From NCBI GenBank assembly GCA_900110395.1, contig FODP01000006.1, forward strand, positions 292,821 to 356,820: a DNA stretch of 64,000 bases, read 5' to 3'. Position numbers and translations under genes: made by a program. The DNA comes from Rhodospirillales bacterium URHD0017 (lineage in GTDB: Bacteria > Pseudomonadota > Alphaproteobacteria > Reyranellales > Reyranellaceae). Position 1 is the stretch's first letter. Each line of letters begins with the position of its first letter. The notes below the pieces were generated by a model. It had not been told where the DNA came from. It did not search any database and saw only the letters and a program-made list of their open reading frames with translations. Shown here piece after piece: positions 30,724 through 39,526 of this stretch.

Positions 30724-31240
30724 ATAAGAGATAGGCGGGCATTGCCCCGCCGATGCTGACGCTGAGCGCGAGGCCCGCGGCACTCTCCGGAACGGTGAAA
30801 GTCTCGGCCATGGCGATCGTCTTGCCCTTCTCCGCCCGCGCCAGGCCATAGCAGCGCGGCTTGTCGGCGGCGACGGGGCGGCCCTGTCGCACCGCGCGCC
30901 CTGGCAGGAAGACCGGCAGCCAGCGCCGGCCCTTGTCGTCGGTGAGGGCGATGGTGCAGGGTCCCGCCTGGAGCAGGGCGGGATCGTCGACCATGGCGTC
31001 GAACTCGGCAACGATCAGGGTCGTGTCCGGCGTGGCACCCGGCAGCCGCGTCAGACCGGTCAGTTGCCACTCGGCGCCGGCATAGGCCTGCGCCTTGCCG
31101 CGCTCGACGGCTATGGGCGTGCTCAGTCGGCTGCGGCGCCATTCCGACAGGCTGTCCCAGGAATTGACGACGATGGCTCCGGGCAGAACGACGACCAGGG
31201 CCGCGAGGCAGAGCCAATAGCGGCGTCGTTCGCCGGTCAT
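30716..31240 (-). CDS. Small membrane-anchored extracytoplasmic protein (third of three)
   Basis: Unknown function, 174 residues: one N-terminal membrane segment (YWLCLAALVVVLPGAIVV) and a periplasmic beta-rich domain with LIVAEFDAMVDDPALL and AMAETFTVPESAAGLAL. The layout resembles DUF4352-like immunoglobulin-type domains (weak, by eye). The ATG at 31240 overlaps the stop of the upstream gene by ATGA. It is convergent with the 414-residue membrane protein gene. Confidence 0.7.
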   Translation of the reverse strand: MTGERRRYWLCLAALVVVLPGAIVVNSWDSLSEWRRSRLSTPIAVERGKAQAYAGAEWQLTGLTRLPGATPDTTLIVAEFDAMVDDPALLQAGPCTIALTDDKGRRWLPVFLPGRAVRQGRPVAADKPRCYGLARAEKGKTIAMAETFTVPESAAGLALSVSIGGAMPAYLLFK

Positions 31241-31830
31241 TGGGCGCTCAGCGTCCAGGGCACGCGGCCCTGCGCCCGCGCGAGAACGAGGCTCGACTGG
31301 ATGTCGGCCGGCTTCACGCCCGTCATCTCGATGCGGGCCTGCTCGGCAAGCGGCGCCCAGGCCGAGCGCGCGATGAGCAGCGTGCCGCCGGCGACCTGGC
31401 CGTCGGGAATCTCGAAGGCCATCAGCACGGGCGTCGGCAGGCCGGGTTCCAGCCGCTGGCCGGGCAGCATGCCGGGCAGCGACGACAGCCGCTGGCTCAT
31501 GGCGTAGCGGATGCCGTTGGGACCGAGCCACTCGGCCGACAACAGCGTCAGGCTCTCGCTCAGCGCTTCCGCCGTACCCTCCGCCAGCACCCACACGCCG
31601 GAGGTGGTGAAGGTGCCGTCGCGGGAGGCACCCTTGGTCGTGAGCGTTCGCGCCAGCTGCACCTTGGCGATGTCGATGACGAAGGCGCGCGTCTCGAGGC
31701 GATGGCCGAGCTTGCCCGCGACCGGACGCGGCGAGGTGATCTCGCCATAGCCGGGCGTCGTCTGCTGCATGCCGTAGAGCACGGCCGCCGCCAGCGCCAC
31801 GCCGCCCAGCCCTTTGAGGACGGCGCTCAC
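31237..31830 (-). CDS. Small membrane-anchored extracytoplasmic protein (second of three)
   Basis: Unknown function, 197 residues. It begins at GTG 31830, which shares GTGA with the stop of the previous gene, and has an N-terminal anchor (GLGGVALAAAVLYG) and a periplasmic domain with GVWVLAEGTAEALSESLTLL and PTPVLMAFEIPDGQVAG. This is the same plan as its two neighbours, so the three are probably diverged paralogs. The frame is open upstream of the GTG but there it is antisense-like and Arg/Ala-rich. Confidence 0.65.
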   Translation of the reverse strand: MSAVLKGLGGVALAAAVLYGMQQTTPGYGEITSPRPVAGKLGHRLETRAFVIDIAKVQLARTLTTKGASRDGTFTTSGVWVLAEGTAEALSESLTLLSAEWLGPNGIRYAMSQRLSSLPGMLPGQRLEPGLPTPVLMAFEIPDGQVAGGTLLIARSAWAPLAEQARIEMTGVKPADIQSSLVLARAQGRVPWTLSAQ

Positions 31831-32408
31831 GGGCTGCTGCCGACGGCGAGCGTGACGACCGCCACCGGTTCGCGATCGAACCATCCCGGTGCGCCGTAGA
31901 GGTTGTCGCGCCGCTTGTGGATCTGGCTCGTCACTTTCAGCCGCAGCTGCTGCGGCACCGGTACGGCCGGCGGCCATTCCCAGACGGCGATCATGCGCTC
32001 CGGCATGTCGGGCTGCAGCCCGCCGGCCACCGATCTATCACGCGCGAGATAGAAAGCGGGCGACGGCAGGTTGGCGACCGGCGGGTCGATGGTGAACAGC
32101 CGATGAAACACATTGCTGGTCGAGGCCGAGCGGTTGTCGAGATCGAACTCGACCATCACCAGCTTCTTTGGGCTTGACGGCTTGAAGCCGGTGGGGGGAA
32201 TCGAGCCGGTCCGTGCGTCGCGGAAGGTGATGGACCATCGGCCGGTATCGATCGGCTGGCCGGGTGCCACGACGGGCACGGGCTTGGGATGCGCCGCGTC
32301 GTAGACAGTCATCGCAAACGAGATCGCCGCCGCGGCGGCCGCGCCGACACTGGCGACCACGAACGCAAACAGACGACGGCGCCATGTCAGGCGTTGCTCG
32401 GCGGGCAT
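31827..32408 (-). CDS. Small membrane-anchored extracytoplasmic protein (first of three)
   Basis: Unknown function, 193 residues: Arg-rich start, one membrane segment (LFAFVVASVGAAAAAAISFA) and a periplasmic domain with KKLVMVEFDLDNRSA, then ERMIAVWEWPPAVPVPQQL. It is first gene of the three-gene overlapping set; the ATG at 32408 lies 45 bp downstream of the stop of the LysE gene, so the set may continue that transcript. Confidence 0.7.
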   Translation of the reverse strand: MPAEQRLTWRRRLFAFVVASVGAAAAAAISFAMTVYDAAHPKPVPVVAPGQPIDTGRWSITFRDARTGSIPPTGFKPSSPKKLVMVEFDLDNRSASTSNVFHRLFTIDPPVANLPSPAFYLARDRSVAGGLQPDMPERMIAVWEWPPAVPVPQQLRLKVTSQIHKRRDNLYGAPGWFDREPVAVVTLAVGSSP

Positions 32409-32453
32409 GGCCCTCAGATGGGGCCGATGCGACCGGCCATCAATAGCGGCGGA

Positions 32454-33086
32454 TCAGCGGCGGCCGTCGAAAGCGAGCCGCACGGCGAGGCCGGCGAACA
32501 CCGTCGCCAGCAGCATCTGCGGCAGGCGCCGCCAACGGCCCTGGCCGGAGAACAGGCGGCCGAGCCGGCTCGCCGTCAGGATGACGACGCCGTTCACCAC
32601 CAGGCCGATCGCATTCAGCACCGTCGCCAGCACCATGATCTGCAGCGCCACCGATCCCGCCTCGGGTTGGACGAACTGCGGGAACAGCGCCAGCACGAAC
32701 AGCGCCATCTTGGGATTCAGAAGATTGGTGAACAGCCCTTGGCGGAACATGATGCCGACCGGGCGATGGCTGAGCCCGGCGGTCGGCGCGAGCACCGTGC
32801 CATCCGAGCGCAGCGTCTTCCAGGCGAGCCACAGCAGGTAGGCCGCACCGGCGTAGCGCACGATGTCGTAGGCGACGGGCACGATCAGGAACAACTGCGA
32901 CAGGCCGAGCGCGGCCGCCAGCGCGTGGCAGTAGGTGCCGGCCTGGATGCCGGCCAGGGTCGCGAAGCCCGAGACCTTGCCCTGGCTGGCGCTGCGCGAG
33001 GCGATCAGCAGCATGTCGGGGCCCGGGCTCATCGTCAGCGCCAGGGCGGCAACGCTGAAGAGCGCCAGGGTCGAAAGATCGACCAC
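32454..33086 (-). CDS. LysE/RhtB family amino-acid exporter
   Basis: Six-helix inner-membrane exporter, 210 residues. The family start is clear: LALTMSPGPDMLLIASRSASQG, followed by GFATLAGIQAGTYCHALAAALGLS and the central MFRQGLFTNLLNPKMALFVLALFPQFV. It exports amino acids or derivatives such as homoserine or lysine; ligand not predictable. It starts 4 bp after the 86-residue gene. Confidence 0.95.
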   Translation of the reverse strand: MVDLSTLALFSVAALALTMSPGPDMLLIASRSASQGKVSGFATLAGIQAGTYCHALAAALGLSQLFLIVPVAYDIVRYAGAAYLLWLAWKTLRSDGTVLAPTAGLSHRPVGIMFRQGLFTNLLNPKMALFVLALFPQFVQPEAGSVALQIMVLATVLNAIGLVVNGVVILTASRLGRLFSGQGRWRRLPQMLLATVFAGLAVRLAFDGRR

Positions 33087-33090
33087 GCGC

Positions 33091-33351
33091 CTAGAACGCC
33101 TTGTCGGTCAAAAACTTCAGGAAGGTCGTGAGGTCGGGCCTGGCCTTGGTCTTCTCGCAATAGGCGGTGAACTCGGCCGGCGTGACGTCGACCATCTTCA
33201 CGGCATGGCGGCGCGCCTTCCAGTCGGCCATCTTCTTGGCCTCGCGGAAGTGCCACTCCTCGTAGCTGCACGACGGGTAGTGACGAACGATCTTCTGCAA
33301 GGCCTCGTGGTCCGAAGCCGACTTCACTCGCGCAAAATACTGAACCGTCAT
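33091..33351 (-). CDS. Small hypothetical protein (86 aa)
   Basis: No family recognised. A basic, aromatic-rich 86-residue protein (SCSYEEWHFREAKKMADW, VTPAEFTAYCEKTKARPDL) with two or three predicted helices and no signal or membrane segment. It has normal coding character and is tightly linked (4 bp) to the LysE gene downstream, which supports it being real. Confidence 0.65.
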   Translation of the reverse strand: MTVQYFARVKSASDHEALQKIVRHYPSCSYEEWHFREAKKMADWKARRHAVKMVDVTPAEFTAYCEKTKARPDLTTFLKFLTDKAF

Positions 33352-33387
33352 CGTGGTCTTCCCTGAATGCGCCCTGGCGGGGGCTTT

Positions 33388-33999
33388 TTAGACTGAGCCG
33401 GCGGGGCCTGCCAGTCGCATCCGCCACCAGGCATTGCCGATAATCAGATGGCCGTTCCGCATCAGGGCCGGATCCAGTACGACGACGCCGCCCGGTCCCA
33501 CGAGCGTCAGGCGCTCGAGAGTGAACATCGTGCGGTAACGGATGCTGAACTTGGCCAGTTCGACCTGCTCGATGGCCAGAGCCGACCAGGGGAAAATTTG
33601 CCCGGCCACTGCAACCCCGGCGGCCGTGACGCCAATCGCGGTATCGGCCGGAGCCATTCCCTCGAGGCGTCGCGCCAGATCCTGCTGCCAGCGCCGCTTG
33701 CGCCGCCACAGCACGATGGCCAAGAAGACGCCGAGTGCGCCGACGATGAGGACGGCCCCGACCAGGACCATCGCCTGATCGGCCGGCCCGGCCACCAGGA
33801 CCATGACCGCGGCAACAATCGCTGTCACAGCCCACAGAATCAGGAGCAGCAGCCGGGTCTGACTGACCTGGGCGCTGCCCGCCTGATCCGCCGAAAGGAC
33901 CGAACCCTCGACCGACTCTTCGACGCGGAACTGCCTGACGTCCTGCTCCTCGGCCGGCGACAGAGGCTCGCGGACCTTGCCGTCGATCAGGACGCGCAT
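33388..33999 (-). CDS. Membrane protein with two TM segments, PH-like C-terminal domain possible
   Basis: About 203 residues. A cytoplasmic acidic N-terminus is followed by two membrane segments (LLLLILWAVTAIVAAVMVLV and AMVLVGAVLIVGALGVFLAIVL), a basic stretch (WRRKRRWQQDLARRLEG) and a beta-rich C-terminus (IFPWSALAIEQVELAKFSIRYRTMFTLERLTLVGP). The layout suggests a membrane-anchored regulatory or PH-like domain, not certain. ATG 33999 is chosen; a TTG four codons upstream is possible. It ends 36 bp before the 86-residue gene. Confidence 0.6.
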   Translation of the reverse strand: MRVLIDGKVREPLSPAEEQDVRQFRVEESVEGSVLSADQAGSAQVSQTRLLLLILWAVTAIVAAVMVLVAGPADQAMVLVGAVLIVGALGVFLAIVLWRRKRRWQQDLARRLEGMAPADTAIGVTAAGVAVAGQIFPWSALAIEQVELAKFSIRYRTMFTLERLTLVGPGGVVVLDPALMRNGHLIIGNAWWRMRLAGPAGSV

Positions 34000-34016
34000 C
34001 GTACTCGACAACCGGA

Positions 34017-35165
34017 TCAGTTCAGCCCGTAGAGCCGCGTGACGTTGTCGTGAACGATCTTCTTCTGCACGCTGTCGGAGAAGCCAGCGAGGTTCTGGGT
34101 CAAGGTCTCGCGCGACTTCGGCCAGATGCAGTCAGGATGCGGGTAATCCGCCCCCCAGATGATGTTGTCCTCGCCGATCAGAGGCACGATCGGCTCGAGA
34201 TATTTGTCCTGCTGGTAGGTGACGTAGCCCTGGCGCCGGAAGTAGTCGCTGGGCTTCATCTTGAAGCCGAGCGCGCGGGCGCGGTCGTGGTACTCGGTGT
34301 CCAGCCGGTCGAACACGTACGGAAGCCAGGTCACGCCCGATTCGCCCAGCACGAAGTTGAAGTCGGGATACTTCTCGCAGGCGCCCGAGGCGAGCAGCGA
34401 GACCAGCACCTCCATGGTGTCGAGCTGGAACAGGGCGGAGCGCACCAGCCGGTGCTGGATCGCATATTCCTTCTCCATCTCCGGCGTGTCGGGCGCGCGG
34501 ATGGCCTTGAAGCCCGTCGAATGGAAGGAGATCGGGAACTTGCACTCGGCCGCCGCCTCCCACAGCGCGTACCAGCCGTGATGATAGAGCGGCAGGCCCA
34601 TGCGCTTGAAGGCAAGGTCGCCGCCCTTCAGGCCCATCTTGGCGCAGCGGCGCACTTCGGCCGCCGCAGCGATCGGATCGGTGTTGGGAATGATGGCGAG
34701 CGGGAAGACGCGGTTGGGATCGGCGCGGCGGGCGAAGTCGGCCGCCCAGTCGTTGTAACGGGCATTGGCCCAGACGCGGAGCTCGGCGTCGTCGATCAGG
34801 TCGTTGATCATCAGGCAACCGTAGATGATCTCCTTCTCGAGCCCGTCACGGTCGAGGTCGGCGATGCGCAGCTCGGGCGTGGTCGGGCGCGGCTTGGCGC
34901 CGGGATAGCTGTCCCATTCGAAACCCGCTTCTTTCATCTCGTCGACATGGCCGAACGAGCCCTTGGTGTAGGGCAGGAACCCCGGGCCGACGCCGTTCCA
35001 CATGCCGCGATCCTTGTCGTCGACGAACCAGTGCTGGCCGTCGTTACGCTCTTCCACGCGGGGCGCGTTCTGCTTCCATTTGGCCGGCGCCTGCGACGAC
35101 CAGAGATCGGCCGGGCAGTAGGTGAGATCGATGTGGTTGTCGCCGGAAATGAGCTTGTGGTGCAT
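34017..35165 (-). CDS. Amidohydrolase family 2 protein
   Basis: TIM-barrel metal-dependent hydrolase or decarboxylase, 382 residues. The metal motif D-x-H is seen in SGDNHIDL, a further His in FPISFHSTGF and the catalytic Asp in IWGADYPHPDCIWP. This is the ACMSD-like subgroup (PF04909), which includes decarboxylases of aromatic acids and lactonases. It ends 17 bp before the following gene on the same strand. Substrate unknown. Confidence 0.9.
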   Translation of the reverse strand: MHHKLISGDNHIDLTYCPADLWSSQAPAKWKQNAPRVEERNDGQHWFVDDKDRGMWNGVGPGFLPYTKGSFGHVDEMKEAGFEWDSYPGAKPRPTTPELRIADLDRDGLEKEIIYGCLMINDLIDDAELRVWANARYNDWAADFARRADPNRVFPLAIIPNTDPIAAAAEVRRCAKMGLKGGDLAFKRMGLPLYHHGWYALWEAAAECKFPISFHSTGFKAIRAPDTPEMEKEYAIQHRLVRSALFQLDTMEVLVSLLASGACEKYPDFNFVLGESGVTWLPYVFDRLDTEYHDRARALGFKMKPSDYFRRQGYVTYQQDKYLEPIVPLIGEDNIIWGADYPHPDCIWPKSRETLTQNLAGFSDSVQKKIVHDNVTRLYGLN

Positions 35166-35275
35166 GGCGCGGCTCCGCAGGGTCGGAAGGCGTTAAGCTA
35201 TTGCACTGGCATCGGAATGGTACGGGCCTGCCGGCGACAGCGCCACGATGATTTTCCGCTGAGCGGGCCGGCCTT

Positions 35276-36355
35276 TCACCATTTACCGTCGACCGCCTGG
35301 CGCACCGTCTCGTAGATCAGCTGGTTGCCGGCCGCGGTGAAGTGCACGTCGCCCTTGATGTAGTAGCGGCGCATCGTGGCGTCGGCAGGCTCCTTGAAGA
35401 ACGGCGCGAAGCCATCGATGAAGCGCACGCCGCGCGCCGCCGACCAGTCGCGCCAGTGGCGGACCTGCAGGCTGTCGCGGTCTTTGGCGACGATGCTGTC
35501 GGGCCAGGGATAGACCACCAGGGTCACCCGGCACTGCCAGCCGCGGCAGAGCCCGACCAGCTTGTCGAGGTTGCCGCCGGCGATCTCGAGACCGCGCCGT
35601 CCCCAGTTCTCCAGCAGCTTCTGGTCGAACGGCCGGCGCCCCCTGTCGTGGCCGACCGACCTGTCCCAGGTGAACGAGGCGCTGACATAGGTGTCGTAGA
35701 GCAGCCGCGCCGTGGTGAAGCGCCGGATCACCCAGTGCTTGGGATCGGCATCCCAGTTGTCACGCGACGGCTCGGGCTTCGACTTGACGAGCGCTTTGCC
35801 GTCGGGCCCCTCGCGATAGATGTTGGCCTCGTCCTCGATGTCGGAAAGATCGAGGAAGACATAGACCTCGCTGGGTTTGCGGCCGATCTTCTCGGCGGCC
35901 GCCTTGACCTTCCGCCAGTAGATGATCGGGCTGTAGGACGAGACGCCGAGGTTCCACATCGCCTTGTTCTGCTTGGCCGCATCACAGGCCATCAAGCCGG
36001 CAAAACTCTGCTCGTAGCTCGAGCCGATCGCCTCGACGAAGGAATCGCCGATGACGAAAATCGCGGGCCACGCCTTCTCCGCCTCGCCCGGCCCGCAGGT
36101 GCCGGTGCGGAAGCCGTACCTGTCGGACTTCCAGGGATAGATGATGCGGCCCCACACGCGCGTCATGTCTTGGCCCGGGAAGATGTCGTGGTGATAATCG
36201 GCGTGGACGTAGGCGCGCCGGTTGCCGGCTTCGGCGGCGTCGCGATCGGTGTTGATCACCCCGGGCAGGAGCGTGGCGGTGACGACGGCGTCGAGGAAAA
36301 GCGTGATGGCGCCGATCGACAGTATCGTGCCGACGATCCGAAAGGCCTTCCTCAT
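35276..36355 (-). CDS. SGNH/AlgX-like hydrolase-fold protein, membrane anchored
   Basis: 359 residues: one N-terminal membrane segment (IVGTILSIGAITLFLDAVV) and an extracytoplasmic SGNH-type fold. The nucleophile block is FVIGDSFVEAIG, an oxyanion-type Gly/Asn is in NLGVSSYSP, and the terminal block KGDVHFTAAGN supplies Asp and His. Proteins of this kind act as esterases or acetyltransferases on polysaccharides, but no polysaccharide genes are adjacent. It diverges from the CoA transferase gene across 82 bp. Confidence 0.75.
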   Translation of the reverse strand: MRKAFRIVGTILSIGAITLFLDAVVTATLLPGVINTDRDAAEAGNRRAYVHADYHHDIFPGQDMTRVWGRIIYPWKSDRYGFRTGTCGPGEAEKAWPAIFVIGDSFVEAIGSSYEQSFAGLMACDAAKQNKAMWNLGVSSYSPIIYWRKVKAAAEKIGRKPSEVYVFLDLSDIEDEANIYREGPDGKALVKSKPEPSRDNWDADPKHWVIRRFTTARLLYDTYVSASFTWDRSVGHDRGRRPFDQKLLENWGRRGLEIAGGNLDKLVGLCRGWQCRVTLVVYPWPDSIVAKDRDSLQVRHWRDWSAARGVRFIDGFAPFFKEPADATMRRYYIKGDVHFTAAGNQLIYETVRQAVDGKW

Positions 36356-36437
36356 GACGGATATTGCCGCCTGAGTTCCATCGCGTTCTCTCCCCCACTC
36401 GGTCTATCCTAGGGCTGCGAAAACCAAGAGGGTAGCC

Positions 36438-37580
36438 GTGACCTTGCCGTTGGAAGGCATACGCGTGATCGAAGTGGGCCAAGCTCTGGCCGGGCCGCTG
36501 GCCGGCGTGCTTTTAGCCGACATGGGCGCCGACGTGATCAAGATCGAGAAACCCGACGGCGGCGACGATGCCCGCATCTGGGGGCCTCCGTTCGGGCCGG
36601 ACGGCGTGACCTCGCTCTACTTCTACAGCCAGAACCGCAACAAGCGCTCGGTGTCGCTCGACCTCAAGTCGGCGGCCGACATCGACAAGCTTCACCGGCT
36701 CTGCGAGACCGCCGACATCCTGATCCAGAACCTGCGGCCGGGCGTGGTCGACGAGATTGGCATCGGGCCCGAGGCGATGCTGAAGCGCCATCCACGCCTG
36801 ATCTACTGCTCGATCTGGGCGTTCGGCTACCAGGGGCCGCTCAAGATGAAGCCGGGCTTCGATCCGCTGCTGCAGGCCTATGGCGGCATGATGTCGGTCA
36901 CCGGCCGGGCGGAGGATCCGCCGACCTTCGCCGGCGCGTCGATCAACGACAAGGCGACGGGCATGTTCTGCACCATCGGCGCGCTGGCCGCGCTGCGGAT
37001 GCGCGACAAGACCGGCAAGGGCTGCCTGGTCGACACCTCGCTGTTCGATTCGGCGGTCCACTGGGTCGAGGGCCAGGTCAACAACTACATCGCGAGCGGC
37101 GCCGTCCCCAAGCGCCACGGCACCGGCGGCGCGGTGATCGTGCCCTACCAGACGTTCGACACGGCCGACGGCAAGCCGTTGTGCCTGGCGCCGGGCAACG
37201 ACCGGCTGTGGGCGCGCTGCGCGCACGCCTTGGGCCATCCCGAATGGGCGACCGATCCCAAGTACGCCAGGAGCGCCGCACGCGTGAAGTACAAGGACGA
37301 GCTGCTGCCGATGATCGTCCAGGCGATGCTGCGGAAGTCGCGCGCCGACTGGATCGAGGCGTTCGAGAAGGCGGGCGTGCCCTGTGCCGCCGTCAACGAC
37401 ATCGGCGAGCTCGCCAACACGCCGCAGTTCGCCGCCGCGGAGATCGTGCAGGAGCTGCCGGGCGGCGGACCCAGGGTGGTCGGCCTGCCGATCACCTTCG
37501 ACCGCGTCCGTCCCCGCTCGGCGCGGCCGTCGCCGAAGCTCGGCGAACATACCGACGAGGTCCTGCGCGACCTGCCGTAG
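36438..37580 (+). CDS. CaiB/BaiF family CoA transferase (second copy)
   Basis: Family III CoA transferase, 380 residues, only distantly similar to 16095-17291. It has IRVIEVGQALAGPLAGVLLADMGADVIKIE, NRNKRSVSLDLKS, IQNLRPGVVDEIG and the catalytic Asp in SINDKATGMFCTIGAL. The GTG start follows AGAGGG. It is monocistronic as far as seen. Acyl substrate unknown. Confidence 0.93.
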   Translation: MTLPLEGIRVIEVGQALAGPLAGVLLADMGADVIKIEKPDGGDDARIWGPPFGPDGVTSLYFYSQNRNKRSVSLDLKSAADIDKLHRLCETADILIQNLRPGVVDEIGIGPEAMLKRHPRLIYCSIWAFGYQGPLKMKPGFDPLLQAYGGMMSVTGRAEDPPTFAGASINDKATGMFCTIGALAALRMRDKTGKGCLVDTSLFDSAVHWVEGQVNNYIASGAVPKRHGTGGAVIVPYQTFDTADGKPLCLAPGNDRLWARCAHALGHPEWATDPKYARSAARVKYKDELLPMIVQAMLRKSRADWIEAFEKAGVPCAAVNDIGELANTPQFAAAEIVQELPGGGPRVVGLPITFDRVRPRSARPSPKLGEHTDEVLRDLP

Positions 37581-37771
37581 CGGCCCGCCGGAAGAACGGA
37601 TGAACGATGCATAGAGCGGCAGTCACTTCCATCCTGCCCAAAACTACCGTGCTTGTCAATAACTACAGTTAACAACGGCGCACGTCGGCCGGCGGCGCTG
37701 ACAGGTTGTTTTATTGCGACTTTTGGCGCTCCAGAAGACGCCATATCTGGGAACCGCCTTGTTGATCATAC

Positions 37772-37807
37772 CACTGCTTGCATCGCTCGATCGTCGTGCA
37801 AGCAGTG
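37772..37807. terminator. Hairpin between convergent genes
   Basis: Perfect 11-bp arms CACTGCTTGCA and TGCAAGCAGTG around a 14-nt loop, in the gap between the convergent CoA transferase gene and TauD-like gene, 8 bp past the latter's stop. It likely ends transcription in either direction. The rest of 37581-37814 shows nothing else. Confidence 0.6.
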
Positions 37808-37814
37808 CTGTCAC

Positions 37815-38687
37815 TCAGGCTGCCACCACCGGTTCGTGGCCGACAATCGTCGTGCGGTGCATGACGCGGCGTTCGTTGGGGTCGTGCGGCGTGACCGCAT
37901 GCACGGTGCAACGGTTATCCCACATCAGCACGTCGTGCGGCTCCCATTCGTGCCGATACATGTATTTCGGCTGGGCGGCGAAGGCTGACAGCTCCTCGAT
38001 CAGCTTGCGCGCGGGCCCCGCCTCCATGCCCTCGATGGCGTCGTTGTAGATCGTGCTGATGTACAGGCACTTGCGGCCGGTCACGGGATGCTTGCGCACC
38101 ATGGGATGCCACACCGGCGGCATGGCGGCCTTCTCCTCGTCGGTCGGCGGCGGCGAGCCGACCACCCGGCTCAGCATGCTGAAATCGTGGCGCGCCTTGC
38201 GGCCCGCGACCTGTCGCTTCAGGCTCTCCGGCAGCTCGTCGTAGACCATGTACATGTTGATGAACTGCGTGATGCCGCCGGTGCGGCTGATCTCGATGCC
38301 GTGCAGCAGCGAGCCCATCGAGGGCACCGGGCGGTAGCTCGAATCGGTGTGCCACTGCTGCGACGACGAGAGTTGCTTCTGGCCCGGGTCGCTTGGTTTC
38401 AGGAGCTTGTTCTGCTCGTCGACGTTGGACACCAGGAAGATCTCGCGCACCCCCTCCGAGCGCAGATGCAGCGAGGTCTGATGGAAGATCTCCGCTTCGC
38501 CGAAGTTGCGCGTGAAGGCGACATGCTGCTGGTCGGTGATCTGCTGGTCGGGGAACACCACGACCAGATGCTTCATCCAGGCGTCGTGGATGGCCTTGAC
38601 CGTCTCGGCATCGACCGGCTTCGTCATGTCGACGCCGCGGATCTCGGCGCCCAGGGCGGGGTGTCGTGGCTTGACCGTGATCGCCAT
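37815..38687 (-). CDS. TauD/TfdA family Fe(II)/2-oxoglutarate dioxygenase
   Basis: 290 residues. The iron facial triad is visible: His113 and Asp115 in QQWHTDSSY, and His263 in DNRCTVHAVTPHD. The 2-oxoglutarate-binding Arg lies in the MHRTT segment (Arg278). These enzymes hydroxylate taurine, alkylsulfates, aryloxyacetates or related compounds; with no sulfonate or aromatic genes beside it the substrate stays open. It begins 10 bp after the RibD-like gene on the same strand. Confidence 0.94.
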   Translation of the reverse strand: MAITVKPRHPALGAEIRGVDMTKPVDAETVKAIHDAWMKHLVVVFPDQQITDQQHVAFTRNFGEAEIFHQTSLHLRSEGVREIFLVSNVDEQNKLLKPSDPGQKQLSSSQQWHTDSSYRPVPSMGSLLHGIEISRTGGITQFINMYMVYDELPESLKRQVAGRKARHDFSMLSRVVGSPPPTDEEKAAMPPVWHPMVRKHPVTGRKCLYISTIYNDAIEGMEAGPARKLIEELSAFAAQPKYMYRHEWEPHDVLMWDNRCTVHAVTPHDPNERRVMHRTTIVGHEPVVAA

Positions 38688-38697
38688 TGCTTCCTCC

Positions 38698-39396
38698 TCA
38701 GCCGTTCCTGATCTCGTAACGCAGCCAGATCGCGCCGTCGTCCAGCATCTTGCAGTCCTTGAGCGTCATTCCCGTCACCGGCGCCGTCGGACCTGTCATC
38801 TCGCTTTCGGAGTCGAACACGTACGGCCCGCCGCGCGCGCCGTCGACGGTCGGCACGATCGCGAGGCTGAGCTCGTCCAGAAGCCCGGCGCGCAGGAACG
38901 AGCCGTTGACCTTGCCACCGCCCTCGATCAGGAGCCGCTTGATGCCAAGCTCCTTGTTCAGGATCTCCAGCAACAGGGCGAGGTCGAGTTCCTTCTTGCC
39001 GGCGAAGACGTAGGAGATGCCGTCGGCGCGCAGCGCCTCGAGATGGGAGTCCGGCACCTGCTCCGTCAGCACGACCACGATCGGATCGCCGCCGATGTCG
39101 GACCGGCCCCAGGCGATCTTGCCCTGAGCGTCGATCACGATGCCCCAGACCCTGGCGCCCTTGGTCGCGAACCACGGCGTGCGCGGATAGGCCTCGGTGG
39201 CGGGCTTCGCCGGATAGGCGTCCTTCTTGGCGAACTCCCGCCCGGTGACGCGGCCGACCAGCCAGGCATCGCCGCCCAGCTGATCGTGCAGGACCTCGAA
39301 CAGGTTGCCCGACTTCTCGCGCGCCGGACGCTGGCGACTTTGCCAGGTACGGCCGTCGACGCTCGAGACCATGTGGCAGATGACGTAGGGCTTCAT
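38698..39396 (-). CDS. RibD C-terminal domain (DHFR-like) reductase
   Basis: Stand-alone reductase domain of the RibD/dihydrofolate-reductase fold, 232 residues: KPYVICHMVSSVDGRTW at the start, AWLVGRVTGREFA, and the nucleotide-binding GIKRLLIEGGGKVNGSFLRAGL near the middle. No deaminase domain. Such proteins reduce pterin- or pyrimidine-like compounds, often not riboflavin precursors. The ATG at 39396 starts the domain directly; the frame is open upstream without homology. Confidence 0.88.
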   Translation of the reverse strand: MKPYVICHMVSSVDGRTWQSRQRPAREKSGNLFEVLHDQLGGDAWLVGRVTGREFAKKDAYPAKPATEAYPRTPWFATKGARVWGIVIDAQGKIAWGRSDIGGDPIVVVLTEQVPDSHLEALRADGISYVFAGKKELDLALLLEILNKELGIKRLLIEGGGKVNGSFLRAGLLDELSLAIVPTVDGARGGPYVFDSESEMTGPTAPVTGMTLKDCKMLDDGAIWLRYEIRNG

Positions 39397-39526
39397 GATC
39401 GGCAAGGCTATCAAGGACCGCCGGCCGCTGCATCCGGACGGTTCGCGCACAGCGGAACAGGTCTTGCTTGACCGGCGCTGCCCCGGCTGGAGAACATCGG
39501 TCCGGGGAGAATGAAGGGGCAAAAAA

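Noticed and set aside
37581-37814. Small coding sequence between the CoA transferase and TauD genes
   Set aside because: Open frames here have no SD, and part of the region is the hairpin terminator.
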